Origin: JAISGQ01 sp045604965
GTDB taxonomy: Bacteria; Bacillota; Clostridia; Oscillospirales; Acutalibacteraceae
NCBI GenBank assembly: GCA_045604965.1
Contig: JAZUPB010000006.1
Coordinates: 22,722 to 86,721 of the forward strand
Length of the DNA: 64,000 nucleotides
Direction of reading: 5' to 3'
Both the position numbers and the translations under genes were made by a program. Shown one piece after another: positions 8,347 through 15,446 of this stretch. Numbering within the stretch: the stretch's first letter is position 1; each line of letters starts with the position of its first letter. The notes below the pieces were generated by a model, which worked only from the letters and a program-made list of their open reading frames with translations, did not search any database and was not told where the DNA came from.

Positions 8347-8618
8347 TTTTCTTCATCCATTTTTACGCAGAAATTTTCCCACTTCTTGTATGCATCTACA
8401 TAGATTTCGCTTTTGTCTCCGTTATAGGTCAGCTCGTAGTACATGCCGTCATACAGGGTTGTTGACGCCAGTGCCTTATTGTTCTGAAGTGTCTTGCACA
8501 TCCAGACGATATAAACATCATCTTCGGTTATTTCTTTTGCATCACTCTTGTCAAGATGTTCATTTGCGTACTTTGCGACAATCGATTTGACAATCTTTTC
8601 GAAATGCTTTGAGTCCAT
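8343..8618 (-). CDS. DUF6275-family phage protein
   Basis: A 91-residue protein matching the DUF6275 pattern in phages of Firmicutes: an N-terminal helix, a VYIVWMCKTLQNNKALAST segment near 35-55, and DGMYYELTYNGDKSEIY near 57-75. The function is unknown. The start at 8618 has a good AAAGGA site. The gene overlaps the end of the preceding gene by 59 bases and its own stop overlaps the next start, so it is within a tightly packed operon. Confidence 0.75.
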   Translation of the reverse strand: MDSKHFEKIVKSIVAKYANEHLDKSDAKEITEDDVYIVWMCKTLQNNKALASTTLYDGMYYELTYNGDKSEIYVDAYKKWENFCVKMDEEK

Positions 8619-8772
8619 ATGTATTTTCCTTTCTTATTGAATTTACTGAGAGAATGGTCCAGCCATCTTTAAGATAATCCATTATATTCTTTCGGCTACG
8701 TTCAATTTTTGCGTTGCCTTGTGCCGCCATAAGATATATGACCTTGTTGGGGTTTCGGATTTTTACACACAT
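8560..8772 (-). CDS. Hypothetical phage protein, 70 residues
   Basis: The likely start is the ATG at 8772, whose last base is shared with the upstream stop (TGATG). The product opens with MCVKIRNPNKVIYLM, has a helical middle and a DGWTILSVN strand near 48. The last 59 bases overlap DUF6275 in another frame, so the C-terminus may be poorly conserved. No family is recognised. Position and start overlap argue that it is translated. Confidence 0.5.
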   Translation of the reverse strand: MCVKIRNPNKVIYLMAAQGNAKIERSRKNIMDYLKDGWTILSVNSIRKENTYGLKAFRKDCQIDCRKVRK

Positions 8773-9059
8773 CAAGTCTCGTCCTTCAAATCCATTTTCG
8801 CACCGCATCCAGGGCAGTGACGGTCTATTTCATAACGAATTACTTTACTGCATTCCGAACACATACAGCTTCCGTCCAACCCTTGAATCCACTTGCCGTG
8901 TTTCATCTCAACTACATCGACAGCAGGCGCGGCTTTTATTCGAGATATAACTTCGTGTGCTGCGCACATTTCTTTTAAGATCTGCACAGGCTTTCCTGAA
9001 AGCAAGACTGTCGTCTCTATATCTTCCAGCAACGCTTGCTTGTCTATCAATTCACGCAT
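8772..9059 (-). CDS. Zinc-ribbon phage protein
   Basis: A 95-residue product from the ATG at 9059, preceded by AAGGAG at 8 bases; an upstream GTG is too close to that site. The N-terminal half is helical (MRELIDKQALLEDIE). A DVVEMKHGKW motif near 72 leads into two cysteine pairs (CSEC and CPGC). This DVVE-HG-W plus zinc-ribbon layout is widespread in phages of gut Firmicutes, with unknown function. Confidence 0.65.
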   Translation of the reverse strand: MRELIDKQALLEDIETTVLLSGKPVQILKEMCAAHEVISRIKAAPAVDVVEMKHGKWIQGLDGSCMCSECSKVIRYEIDRHCPGCGAKMDLKDET

Positions 9060-9285
9060 TGTTTTCACTCCTTAAATCACGTCCACATTCGGGACAAAAA
9101 TTGATAACAAACGCAGAACGAGTAGGAATTCCTTTCCTAGAGCACTTCGCATATGGAGGGCAAGGATCACACTCAACTATAAGCACTCTCTTTTTACCAA
9201 AAGCATCAATAGATATTTTCACGCTGTATGTATGTTGATACTCTGTTCCCACTTTTCTGCAGTACTGGCATCCTTTCTTTGACAT
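9052..9285 (-). CDS. Zinc-ribbon phage protein
   Basis: A 77-residue protein with cysteine pairs CQYC near residue 6, CDPCPPYAKC near 39-48 and CPEC near 64, enough for one or two zinc sites. A GAGGTG site precedes the ATG at 9285. No family is recognised. It is one of at least seven small cysteine-pair proteins in this early region. Confidence 0.6.
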   Translation of the reverse strand: MSKKGCQYCRKVGTEYQHTYSVKISIDAFGKKRVLIVECDPCPPYAKCSRKGIPTRSAFVINFCPECGRDLRSENNA

Positions 9286-9288
9286 TTT

Positions 9289-9684
9289 TCACCTCGTCCA
9301 CTCCGGCAAGCGGAGGTAATTTATTATCATTTCTTTTGCGGTCTGATGAGTATACGCAAGGCGGACACAATAACCTTCCGCAAGAAGAAGCTTTGAGTAG
9401 ACTTTCTGCTCTTCCGACATTTTGTTGTTTCCGACTTTCATCTCTATGTACAGTCCGTGATAGCCGTGCCGAGGAATAGGAATTGAAATATCGAGAACGC
9501 CTGCACGCACACCCTGCGCTTTGAGTTTTGCGGCTGTTGCCTTATTGCGGTGTCCACCATTTGGTACGTGATGAATGAGTTTAAGCATCGGAAATCGCTC
9601 TTCGAATGTTCGGATCCAGTCAAATAACGCCTCCTGCTCTTCTCCTTCGGTCATACCATTGGGGGATAATCGAGGATTACTCAT
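9289..9684 (-). CDS. VRR-NUC domain nuclease
   Basis: A 131-residue single-domain nuclease of the VRR-NUC family (PD-(D/E)XK fold). The start is the ATG at 9684 (ATGA overlap with the upstream stop). Visible elements are the EGEEQEALFDWI helix, HHVPNGGHRNKATAAKLKAQG, then the catalytic core GVLDISIPIPRHGYHGLYIEMK, where the Asp and the E-x-K supply metal-binding residues. Stand-alone VRR-NUC enzymes of phages act on branched or structured DNA and may resolve replication or recombination intermediates before packaging. Confidence 0.88.
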   Translation of the reverse strand: MSNPRLSPNGMTEGEEQEALFDWIRTFEERFPMLKLIHHVPNGGHRNKATAAKLKAQGVRAGVLDISIPIPRHGYHGLYIEMKVGNNKMSEEQKVYSKLLLAEGYCVRLAYTHQTAKEMIINYLRLPEWTR

Positions 9685-9977
9685 AACACACCGCTCCAAT
9701 CTAAAGCCTGTCCGCAGTCAGGGCATCGGGTGAAGTTTTCAAAATCAATGAGTGCTCGGCCGCATCTTATGCATTCGCCGTGTGTACCGTCATATTCCTG
9801 TGATATGTTGGTGGGCTTTTGCGGAACTTCCTTTTCAATACAGCGGCGCGCATAGTTGATAAAACTAAATTCTTCATTTATCCTGTCTCGTTGCTTCTTG
9901 CCGGTGCAGGCTTCTAATTGACACAACAGCTCAAATGCTTTGCCGTCTGCAAACTTAATTGCTTTATCGCTGGTCAT
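9681..9977 (-). CDS. Zinc-ribbon phage protein with helical N-terminus
   Basis: A 98-residue product from the ATG at 9977. Residues 1-60 are helical and charged. The C-terminus carries a zinc ribbon, ECIRCGRAL then RCPDCGQAL (two cysteine pairs about 18 residues apart). Its stop overlaps the VRR-NUC start, so the two are probably co-translated. Function is unknown. Confidence 0.6.
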   Translation of the reverse strand: MTSDKAIKFADGKAFELLCQLEACTGKKQRDRINEEFSFINYARRCIEKEVPQKPTNISQEYDGTHGECIRCGRALIDFENFTRCPDCGQALDWSGVL

Positions 9978-9982
9978 TGCTC

Positions 9983-10543
9983 TCACGCTCCATTCTTTAT
10001 TGCGCCAACATAGCACCACGACTGCGGCGGTCTTTTCATGCCTACATATTTAACATTTCCGTTTTCGTCATATGTTAATTGTGAAGAATCATTTGAAAAT
10101 TCGCTCAACTCTTTTGGTTTGTCATAGATTACAAGGTTAGATATATGCCAGCCTAATAATCCCCATTTGCTATTGCCCGAGCGCTCTTCGTAAGAACGCA
10201 ACTCGTGTTTTGATAAGAAAGATTCTTTCTCCATTTCTTCATCTGAAATGGTCAGTTCTGTCTTTGATTTCTCCGAAAGAAACGGATTTGCAGAGTAGTT
10301 GTAGATTTGATCGCAGATAAACTCTCCGATAACTTTACCGTTGAAGATATGATCTTGACTATATTTGCCCGAGGATAGTTTTCCTGTTATTGGCTTGTCC
10401 TTTGTGCAATAAATATAAGCCTTAAATGGCACTTCAAGTTTTGGCTTTGTCTTCCTTACCTCTATCGTTTTTTGCCCTGTTGCGATCAATTCGCAATACT
10501 TAGGCTTTATGCTTATCAGGACTGCTTTCTTATCAGTAGTCAC
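9983..10543 (-). CDS. ASCH-domain protein
   Basis: A 186-residue protein starting at a GTG that overlaps the upstream TGA. The ISIKPKYCELIATGQKTIEVRKTKP segment (residues about 10-35), KAYIYCT, and VIGEFICDQI are hallmarks of the ASCH (PUA-like) fold. ASCH proteins bind or modify RNA or nucleotides, and one bacterial group hydrolyses N4-acetylcytidine. In phages the role is not settled. Two inserted charged loops separate the strands (about 60-120). Confidence 0.75.
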   Translation of the reverse strand: MTTDKKAVLISIKPKYCELIATGQKTIEVRKTKPKLEVPFKAYIYCTKDKPITGKLSSGKYSQDHIFNGKVIGEFICDQIYNYSANPFLSEKSKTELTISDEEMEKESFLSKHELRSYEERSGNSKWGLLGWHISNLVIYDKPKELSEFSNDSSQLTYDENGNVKYVGMKRPPQSWCYVGAIKNGA

Positions 10544-10950
10544 TCTACAACCCCCATTTCTTTTAAGAGTTTATCGACTTTCTTCGTGGGTATTGCGTAA
10601 TGTTGGTACTTTTCGTTCATCTGAATGTTGATAATATCCTCTTTCAACCTCTCCGCAAACTCTTTGACGGCTTCGACTCTTGCGGTTTTAATTTGATTTT
10701 GCAATTTTGCCGTATAATCCTGTTGTTCAAAAAGTGCGTGTTTTGAATTTGAAACGCGCTCTTGTAACCTCTCAATCTCAGCTTTTTGGCGATCGATAAG
10801 GTTAAGTTTTACGGTTATTGTCCTCTTGGCGGTGGGCGAGGTTCTAAGGTCGAGTATGTTGTCTACAATCTTACCCAGCTCATAATTGACCCTTGATTCA
10901 ATTTCGCCAGAAGCCGCTCGAAGAATGCTTTCTTTTTTTGTGTTAGTCAT
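10540..10950 (-). CDS. Two-part phage protein: replication-terminator-like N-terminus and coiled coil
   Basis: A 136-residue protein. Residues 1-50 (AASGEIESRVNYELGKIVDNI, then TAKRTITVKLNL) resemble the start of small phage proteins often named replication terminator protein. From residue about 51 (LIDRQKAEIERLQERV) it is a coiled coil ending in KEFAERLKED, a segment usually found as a separate phage protein. The gene may be a fusion of the two. A GGAGG site precedes the ATG at 10950. Confidence 0.55.
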   Translation of the reverse strand: MTNTKKESILRAASGEIESRVNYELGKIVDNILDLRTSPTAKRTITVKLNLIDRQKAEIERLQERVSNSKHALFEQQDYTAKLQNQIKTARVEAVKEFAERLKEDIINIQMNEKYQHYAIPTKKVDKLLKEMGVVE

Positions 10951-10963
10951 TGGTTTGTCCTCC

Positions 10964-11335
10964 TCAAACTATGTGAGTGCCTTCCACTCCGCGCTGCTCT
11001 CTTCCCATAGTCCGCTTTCTCAGCCACAGGAGAGCTTCCTCAAGCTTTGTGATGGCTATAGCGTTCTCACGGCACTTAAACTCGCTGTTCTGAAAATGCT
11101 CGAGGCGGTCAATGACCATATTGATAAGATCTTCGTTACACACACCGTTTACACCGCACTCCTTAATAGGTCCTTCCTGAAAATAAACCTCACATAATAT
11201 CTCCTCGTACATACTTTTCGGATTTGGTTCCGACGGTATTACTCTGTAATAGTGTGGTGCATTGTAGTTATAGTTTTCCTCTACAAATGTTCTTGTGTAT
11301 TTGTTTGTAAGCAAGTCTCTTCTTAATTCTTTCAT
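10964..11335 (-). CDS. Acb2/Tad1-like cyclic-nucleotide sponge (anti-CBASS/anti-Thoeris candidate)
   Basis: A 123-residue protein. The C-terminal 60 residues carry the recognisable Acb2/Tad1 pattern: GVNGVCNEDLINMVIDRL, FQNSEFKCRENAIAITKLEEALLWL and a final RTMGREQRGVEGTHIV. Acb2 and Tad1 proteins bind cyclic oligonucleotides or ADP-ribose-derived signals and so block CBASS and Thoeris immunity. The first 60 residues include YYRVIPSEPNPKSMYEEI and a FQEGPIKE phrase common in long phage versions. The start overlaps the upstream stop (ATGA). Family assignment is from memory of its motifs; ligand and activity are untested. Confidence 0.72.
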   Translation of the reverse strand: MKELRRDLLTNKYTRTFVEENYNYNAPHYYRVIPSEPNPKSMYEEILCEVYFQEGPIKECGVNGVCNEDLINMVIDRLEHFQNSEFKCRENAIAITKLEEALLWLRKRTMGREQRGVEGTHIV

Positions 11336-11637
11336 TTTTCATTTCCTCCCTTGATTTTTGTTCCGCAATGCTGACAATATCTGGCAAATCGGCTTACATT
11401 GTGATGGCATTTATTGCACATTCTACTGATTCTGTATTCTACTTCACTTATCGGTGATGGCTCGGGCACCTCAAGATATTCAAGGAAATCCGGTAGGCAA
11501 TTGTCACAGACAAAACATAGCTTTTTAGGGTATCTTACGCTCGTATGTCCTGCCTCAAATACGATTTTAGCCATATTTCGCTTAGGTATGACTTTCCTGC
11601 ACAATGCACACGGTTCTCTGAAATTTTCATATCCCAT
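11332..11637 (-). CDS. Double zinc-ribbon phage protein
   Basis: A 101-residue protein with four cysteine pairs: CALC (about 10), CFVCDNC (about 41), CNKC (about 73) and CQHC (about 88). The last two pairs form a standard zinc ribbon ending in GTKIKGG. The ATG at 11637 follows a GGAGG site. It lies directly upstream of the Acb2-like gene with overlapping codons, so both are made together. No function can be assigned. Confidence 0.6.
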   Translation of the reverse strand: MGYENFREPCALCRKVIPKRNMAKIVFEAGHTSVRYPKKLCFVCDNCLPDFLEYLEVPEPSPISEVEYRISRMCNKCHHNVSRFARYCQHCGTKIKGGNEK

Positions 11638-11639
11638 GA

Positions 11640-12623
11640 TTACCCTCCAATCGAACTGATAACCACATTCTTCAGCGCCTCTTTAAGTCGCTCGGCGTCT
11701 GCTCCTCCGATTTTATCTGTGAGGAGCAGGAGGTTGAAAAGGTCTCTCTGGAACCGCTCGAAGAGTGCCTGGAACTTCTGCAGGTCTGCATTGCTCTCTT
11801 TCTGGTACTTCCTTTCAAGAGCCTCCTTCTCTTCCTGTATCTTCTTTGCATTGGCTTCTGCGGCATCTGCGGTAATGGACATCTGATTTATCTGTGCTTC
11901 AAACTTCTTTGCTATCTCTGCCTCAATTGCCGCTCGTTCCTCTTCTGTAAGCTCACGGGGTTTTGAAAGCTCTTCTATCTCCGCTTTGAGCTTAGCTATT
12001 TCAGCATCAGCTTTCTTCTTTGCCTTTTCTGCCTTTTCTTTTTCCTTGTCTCTCTGCTGCTGTGCGGTATTTACTTCTGCGGCGAGTGCGTTGTTTTTAT
12101 CTCTCAGGTTATCAGCTACCTCACGGCTTGCCTTGAGTCTGTTCTCCGCCTCCTCTGCCGCGCTCTCTGCCTCGTCCGCTCTGCGCCGCTCGGCTTCAGC
12201 TTCTTCCTTTGCAGCCTTTACATCGGCAACTGCTTTCTGCAGTTCACGAGTGCTCATATCCTCTACATTGTTTTCCTCTACGAATGTTTCGCGCTCATCA
12301 GGAGGAAGGGCAAGAAGCTCAAGTGCTTGGGTATATGTAAGACTTCCGAATATTTCAAGGGGAGTTTTCCCCGAGAGCCCTATCTGATTGCCGCCGTATT
12401 CACGGTAAAGCTTCATAAGGTTCTGCGCGGTAGACTGACTGTATTCCACATTTTCAAGCAGCCACTGCTCCCATTCTCCGTGAGGAACTATATTTTTTGC
12501 CTGTGTAAGCCGCTCACCGATCTCGATAGATGCAGTGAGTAGCGTGCGTGCCGTCTGCTGCTTTATGGTGTTGATCTCCGTCGCCAGACGATCCATCTCT
12601 TGATACGCTATTCGATTTTCCAT
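11640..12623 (-). CDS. DUF3102 protein with long coiled coil
   Basis: A 327-residue protein; the second ATG (12623) is chosen because it lies 9 bases after AGGAGG, whereas the first is too close. Residues 1-85 match DUF3102 (IEIGERLTQAKNIVPHGEWE, then the YSQSTAQNLMKLY helix), a helix-turn-helix-like domain common in mobile elements, thought to be a nucleoid or regulatory DNA-binding protein. Residues about 120-300 form a nearly continuous charged coiled coil rich in Ala, Glu and Lys. It follows the PcfJ-like gene. Confidence 0.8.
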   Translation of the reverse strand: MENRIAYQEMDRLATEINTIKQQTARTLLTASIEIGERLTQAKNIVPHGEWEQWLLENVEYSQSTAQNLMKLYREYGGNQIGLSGKTPLEIFGSLTYTQALELLALPPDERETFVEENNVEDMSTRELQKAVADVKAAKEEAEAERRRADEAESAAEEAENRLKASREVADNLRDKNNALAAEVNTAQQQRDKEKEKAEKAKKKADAEIAKLKAEIEELSKPRELTEEERAAIEAEIAKKFEAQINQMSITADAAEANAKKIQEEKEALERKYQKESNADLQKFQALFERFQRDLFNLLLLTDKIGGADAERLKEALKNVVISSIGG

Positions 12624-12636
12624 TGTCATTTTCCTC

Positions 12637-14616
12637 CTATGCTGTTTTTGTTTTCTTCTCCTTAAGAACTACCTTGCTCATCCATTCATCTACGAAGGTC
12701 TGTATGAACGGTTCTCCTACAGCCTGACAGGTTCTGTCTCCCAGCGTGTAACACTGCTGAACTTTCTTGTCTTTTAGCTCCAGCGTATAGTAGGGATTGT
12801 CGGGATAGTTAATAAGCCGAATAAAGAATATTGCCGTTGAGCCGCTCGCCATTTTATCTACATATCCACCGACGCAGTGATGCAACGTCTTTCCTTCATT
12901 GGTAAGCTCATTCGGGTGCTGTGCCGGGCGTATAAGCAGCTCACCGCTTTGATACGACAGTTTGTCCAGCTTCTTCGCTGCCGCAGAAAAAGCGGCTATT
13001 TTGGTTTCATTTGCCTTGTATTCAATTTGTGCTGAGGTTCGCTGATGAGCTACGTGCAGATTTGACGGGAAGAGAACTTCTTTCGACGTAAGGTCAAGTT
13101 CAAGCATCTCGCATTCTTTTATATAGTCGGAGTATGCGATGTCCGCTATCCGTGTTCCGCTGCGCTCTTGTTTTGTTAGATATTTGAGCAGCTGTTTCAG
13201 ACTCATATATTCCAAGCAGTTTCCGATTCTGTCTGTAAGCGGAAGTTCCTCAAGGAATATTCGAGTATATTCTTCATTGAGCCGCTCGGGGTATTTTGTC
13301 AGCCATTGGGCTGCACGAATCTGTTTTACTCCCCACTGGTCGGCAGGCAGAATCTTAAGGTAATGCAGAGGCATTTTCTTGAAACAAGCTTTCAATGTTT
13401 TGCCGCTTTTATTGATAAGCGGTCTGTCTTCTTTCGAAAATCCTCTTATCCATTCTGCTATCAGCTTGTAATATCCGCCCTTTTGCAAGAATTCAAGCAA
13501 TGGGTATCTGGCGAAATCGAGCATAAAACGAATAACATTTTTGTATTCTCTCGTGTCGTATGTTGTGCATATGTATCCATCTATGTTCGCATAACGTAGT
13601 TTGCAGTTCTGTGTTTCTACCCGAACATTATCTGTATAAAATCTGTAGGAGCCGTCATACACTTCTGTACCTTTGGTTCTTGTCCATTCACTGAGTGCGT
13701 ATCGCTGATGATAGAAGAAATAGTTTTCTTTGCTTTCTTTGAGCCACTTTGCAACTTTATCTCCACGTATGGCGAATCGCTGAAACTCATCGAGAAACTC
13801 TGTGATGTCCTTATATTCTGCTTTAGGATCTCTGCAAAGATGCCACTCTCTAACGAATAACGTCTTTCCGTCTGTTCCCATCTGCAATGCAGCAACATTT
13901 TGTACATAGCTGGATGAAAAACGGGCTCCATTCTCAAGTACGGAATATACTCGTGCTCCGCAGTTTGGGCAGTTTACTGTAGCACCTTGTCTGAAGCGCT
14001 CGCGCATCGCTCTCACTTTTTGTCCGCAGGCATAGCATAAGCCTCGCACGTTGCCTTTCTTATAAACAAGGGTGTAGTCATCTGATATGACTTCCCTGCG
14101 AACCCACTGTTCGAATCCGTCAGGCAGCCCCTTTGGACAGAGAATATAATCTTCATCTTCAATCTCTCCTCGTGCCGCTCGTTTAGCGTGTCTTGTCTTT
14201 TCTCTTGCTTCATCGCACCAGTCGCACAGTGTTTCCATCTGATGGTTTCGGCTATCTCTGCCTGTCCATCGACGCAGTATCGCTTCTTCACGCTCCGAAA
14301 TAGAGATATAAACCACAGTTGGGCTATTTACTCTCCTTATCATTTCACTAAGCGTACTTGCTGTTTTGAGCTTATTTTCCTTTGGCGCATAGATTCTGTA
14401 ATCGCTTTGTTTCTTTGAGCAGATCACGCGGAAGGTCTCCGGATCCGCCATCCAGTGCCGCTCTTTCTTGTATGCTTCGTTGCATATAAAATCTACGCAT
14501 AAGAACCTCTCACCGTTTATTGCAGGTTGTGTAACCCTTACCTGCCACTGTATAAGGTGGTTGCCTTTCCAGGTATCAGAAAACGGAAGTGTGCGCAGCT
14601 TCTTCGGTATCTTCAC
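12637..14616 (-). CDS. PcfJ-like protein
   Basis: A 659-residue protein. The start is the GTG at 14616, which overlaps the upstream TGA and sits 8 bases after AGGAGG. A central zinc ribbon (CYACGQKVRAMRER then CPNCGARVYS, about residues 195-225) and the C-terminal LHHCVGGYVDKM segment followed by a YYTLELKDKKVQQCYT strand are typical of PcfJ, named from the enterococcal plasmid pCF10 and widespread in phages and conjugative elements. Biochemical function is unknown. Genes for PcfJ and PcfK are usually neighbours, as here. Confidence 0.85.
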   Translation of the reverse strand: MKIPKKLRTLPFSDTWKGNHLIQWQVRVTQPAINGERFLCVDFICNEAYKKERHWMADPETFRVICSKKQSDYRIYAPKENKLKTASTLSEMIRRVNSPTVVYISISEREEAILRRWTGRDSRNHQMETLCDWCDEAREKTRHAKRAARGEIEDEDYILCPKGLPDGFEQWVRREVISDDYTLVYKKGNVRGLCYACGQKVRAMRERFRQGATVNCPNCGARVYSVLENGARFSSSYVQNVAALQMGTDGKTLFVREWHLCRDPKAEYKDITEFLDEFQRFAIRGDKVAKWLKESKENYFFYHQRYALSEWTRTKGTEVYDGSYRFYTDNVRVETQNCKLRYANIDGYICTTYDTREYKNVIRFMLDFARYPLLEFLQKGGYYKLIAEWIRGFSKEDRPLINKSGKTLKACFKKMPLHYLKILPADQWGVKQIRAAQWLTKYPERLNEEYTRIFLEELPLTDRIGNCLEYMSLKQLLKYLTKQERSGTRIADIAYSDYIKECEMLELDLTSKEVLFPSNLHVAHQRTSAQIEYKANETKIAAFSAAAKKLDKLSYQSGELLIRPAQHPNELTNEGKTLHHCVGGYVDKMASGSTAIFFIRLINYPDNPYYTLELKDKKVQQCYTLGDRTCQAVGEPFIQTFVDEWMSKVVLKEKKTKTA

Positions 14617-14816
14617 TTCTGCTCCCTCCTTTGAGGGACGGCCGCCCAATCGTCACAATTCGGGCAATGTAAAGGCTTATTCAATTCCGCTGCTTTCATT
14701 GCGATTTTCACATCGTAATAGACACCTTTGTCGCAGGTCTCACATCTGCAGAATGCAGCTCTTCCGTTGGTGTTTACAACGTATTCTTTTGAAAATTCTT
14801 CTCTTGTTATCGGCAT
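14613..14816 (-). CDS. Small zinc-ribbon protein
   Basis: A 67-residue protein with CRCETC near residue 23 and CPNC near residue 52, two pairs that can bind one zinc. It overlaps the PcfJ-like start by four bases and carries the AGGAGG site for that gene in its last codons, so the two are translationally coupled. No family name is recognised. Confidence 0.6.
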   Translation of the reverse strand: MPITREEFSKEYVVNTNGRAAFCRCETCDKGVYYDVKIAMKAAELNKPLHCPNCDDWAAVPQRREQK

Positions 14817-14828
14817 CGCTTACCCCTC

Positions 14829-15188
14829 CTAACTGATAATATCGAAGATATTGATAATATTCTGAGGCTCGGCAGTGCCGGATTTGGTTTCCTCGTTGGG
14901 CATTTCTATCCTCATATCAAAATATATATTGGCATTGGGGCAGTAGAATTGAACCGCTCGACGATAAAGCTCTATATCGCTTATGCTGGTACCTATGCCT
15001 TTTGTAATCTCTAAAAGGCAATCGTTTAGGGTTTTGCCGCTCTCGGCGATTACATTTTCAAATGTATCTGACTGATTACATAAGTCGCACAGCATTTCAA
15101 AGGTCTCATTCTTTACTGCGTTAACGTATTTGTTTCTCTTATCTACTGTCTGAAGCTCATCGGTAAGCTTCGCTATTGCTCCTGCCAT
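14829..15188 (-). CDS. PcfK-like protein, candidate AcrIIA9-family Cas9 inhibitor
   Basis: A 119-residue protein. The spacing of AESGKTLNDCLLEI (about 49-62) followed by DIELYRRAVQFYCPNANIYF (about 71-90) matches the PcfK-like family, in which members of the AcrIIA9 group inhibit type II-A Cas9. The position two genes upstream of a PcfJ-like gene supports PcfK, because the pair is usually linked. An N-terminal helix and an acidic tail complete it. Whether this protein inhibits Cas9 is unknown; most PcfK-like proteins are untested. Confidence 0.6.
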   Translation of the reverse strand: MAGAIAKLTDELQTVDKRNKYVNAVKNETFEMLCDLCNQSDTFENVIAESGKTLNDCLLEITKGIGTSISDIELYRRAVQFYCPNANIYFDMRIEMPNEETKSGTAEPQNIINIFDIIS

Positions 15189-15205
15189 TTTTTGTATTCC
15201 TCCTG

Positions 15206-15445
15206 TTATTTATAAATTGTTATTTCTTCTACGGGTATTTCACGGGCATAACCTGCTCTCGGTCTGCTGGGCTCCCTGACAAGAAAACTCTGCTCAGCGT
15301 CCTCAAGCTCTACGAGTGTGCGTAATCTCTCAGGTTCGTATCGGTGATCTATGCGTTGTATTACGGCTGCTATTCTGTATAGCTTCCCCTCGTACTGGAC
15401 TATTCTCTCTTTCAGCATCGCTGCTCTCGCTTCAGTGCCGGTCAT
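15206..15445 (-). CDS. Hypothetical phage protein, 79 residues
   Basis: A small basic and acidic mixed protein. Residues 5-35 form a helix then a YEGKLYRIAAVI strand; the C-terminus has VELEDAEQSFLVREP and IPVEEITIYK. The strand-rich layout could be a small SH3-like or beta-barrel fold. The ATG lies just after the Rep stop codon. No family is recognised. Confidence 0.55.
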   Translation of the reverse strand: MTGTEARAAMLKERIVQYEGKLYRIAAVIQRIDHRYEPERLRTLVELEDAEQSFLVREPSRPRAGYAREIPVEEITIYK

Positions 15446-15446
15446 A

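Noticed and set aside
12185..12192. CGAGCGG repeats as a CRISPR array
   Set aside because: The copies are 7-8 bases long, unevenly spaced and inside genes. No CRISPR array is seen anywhere in the window.
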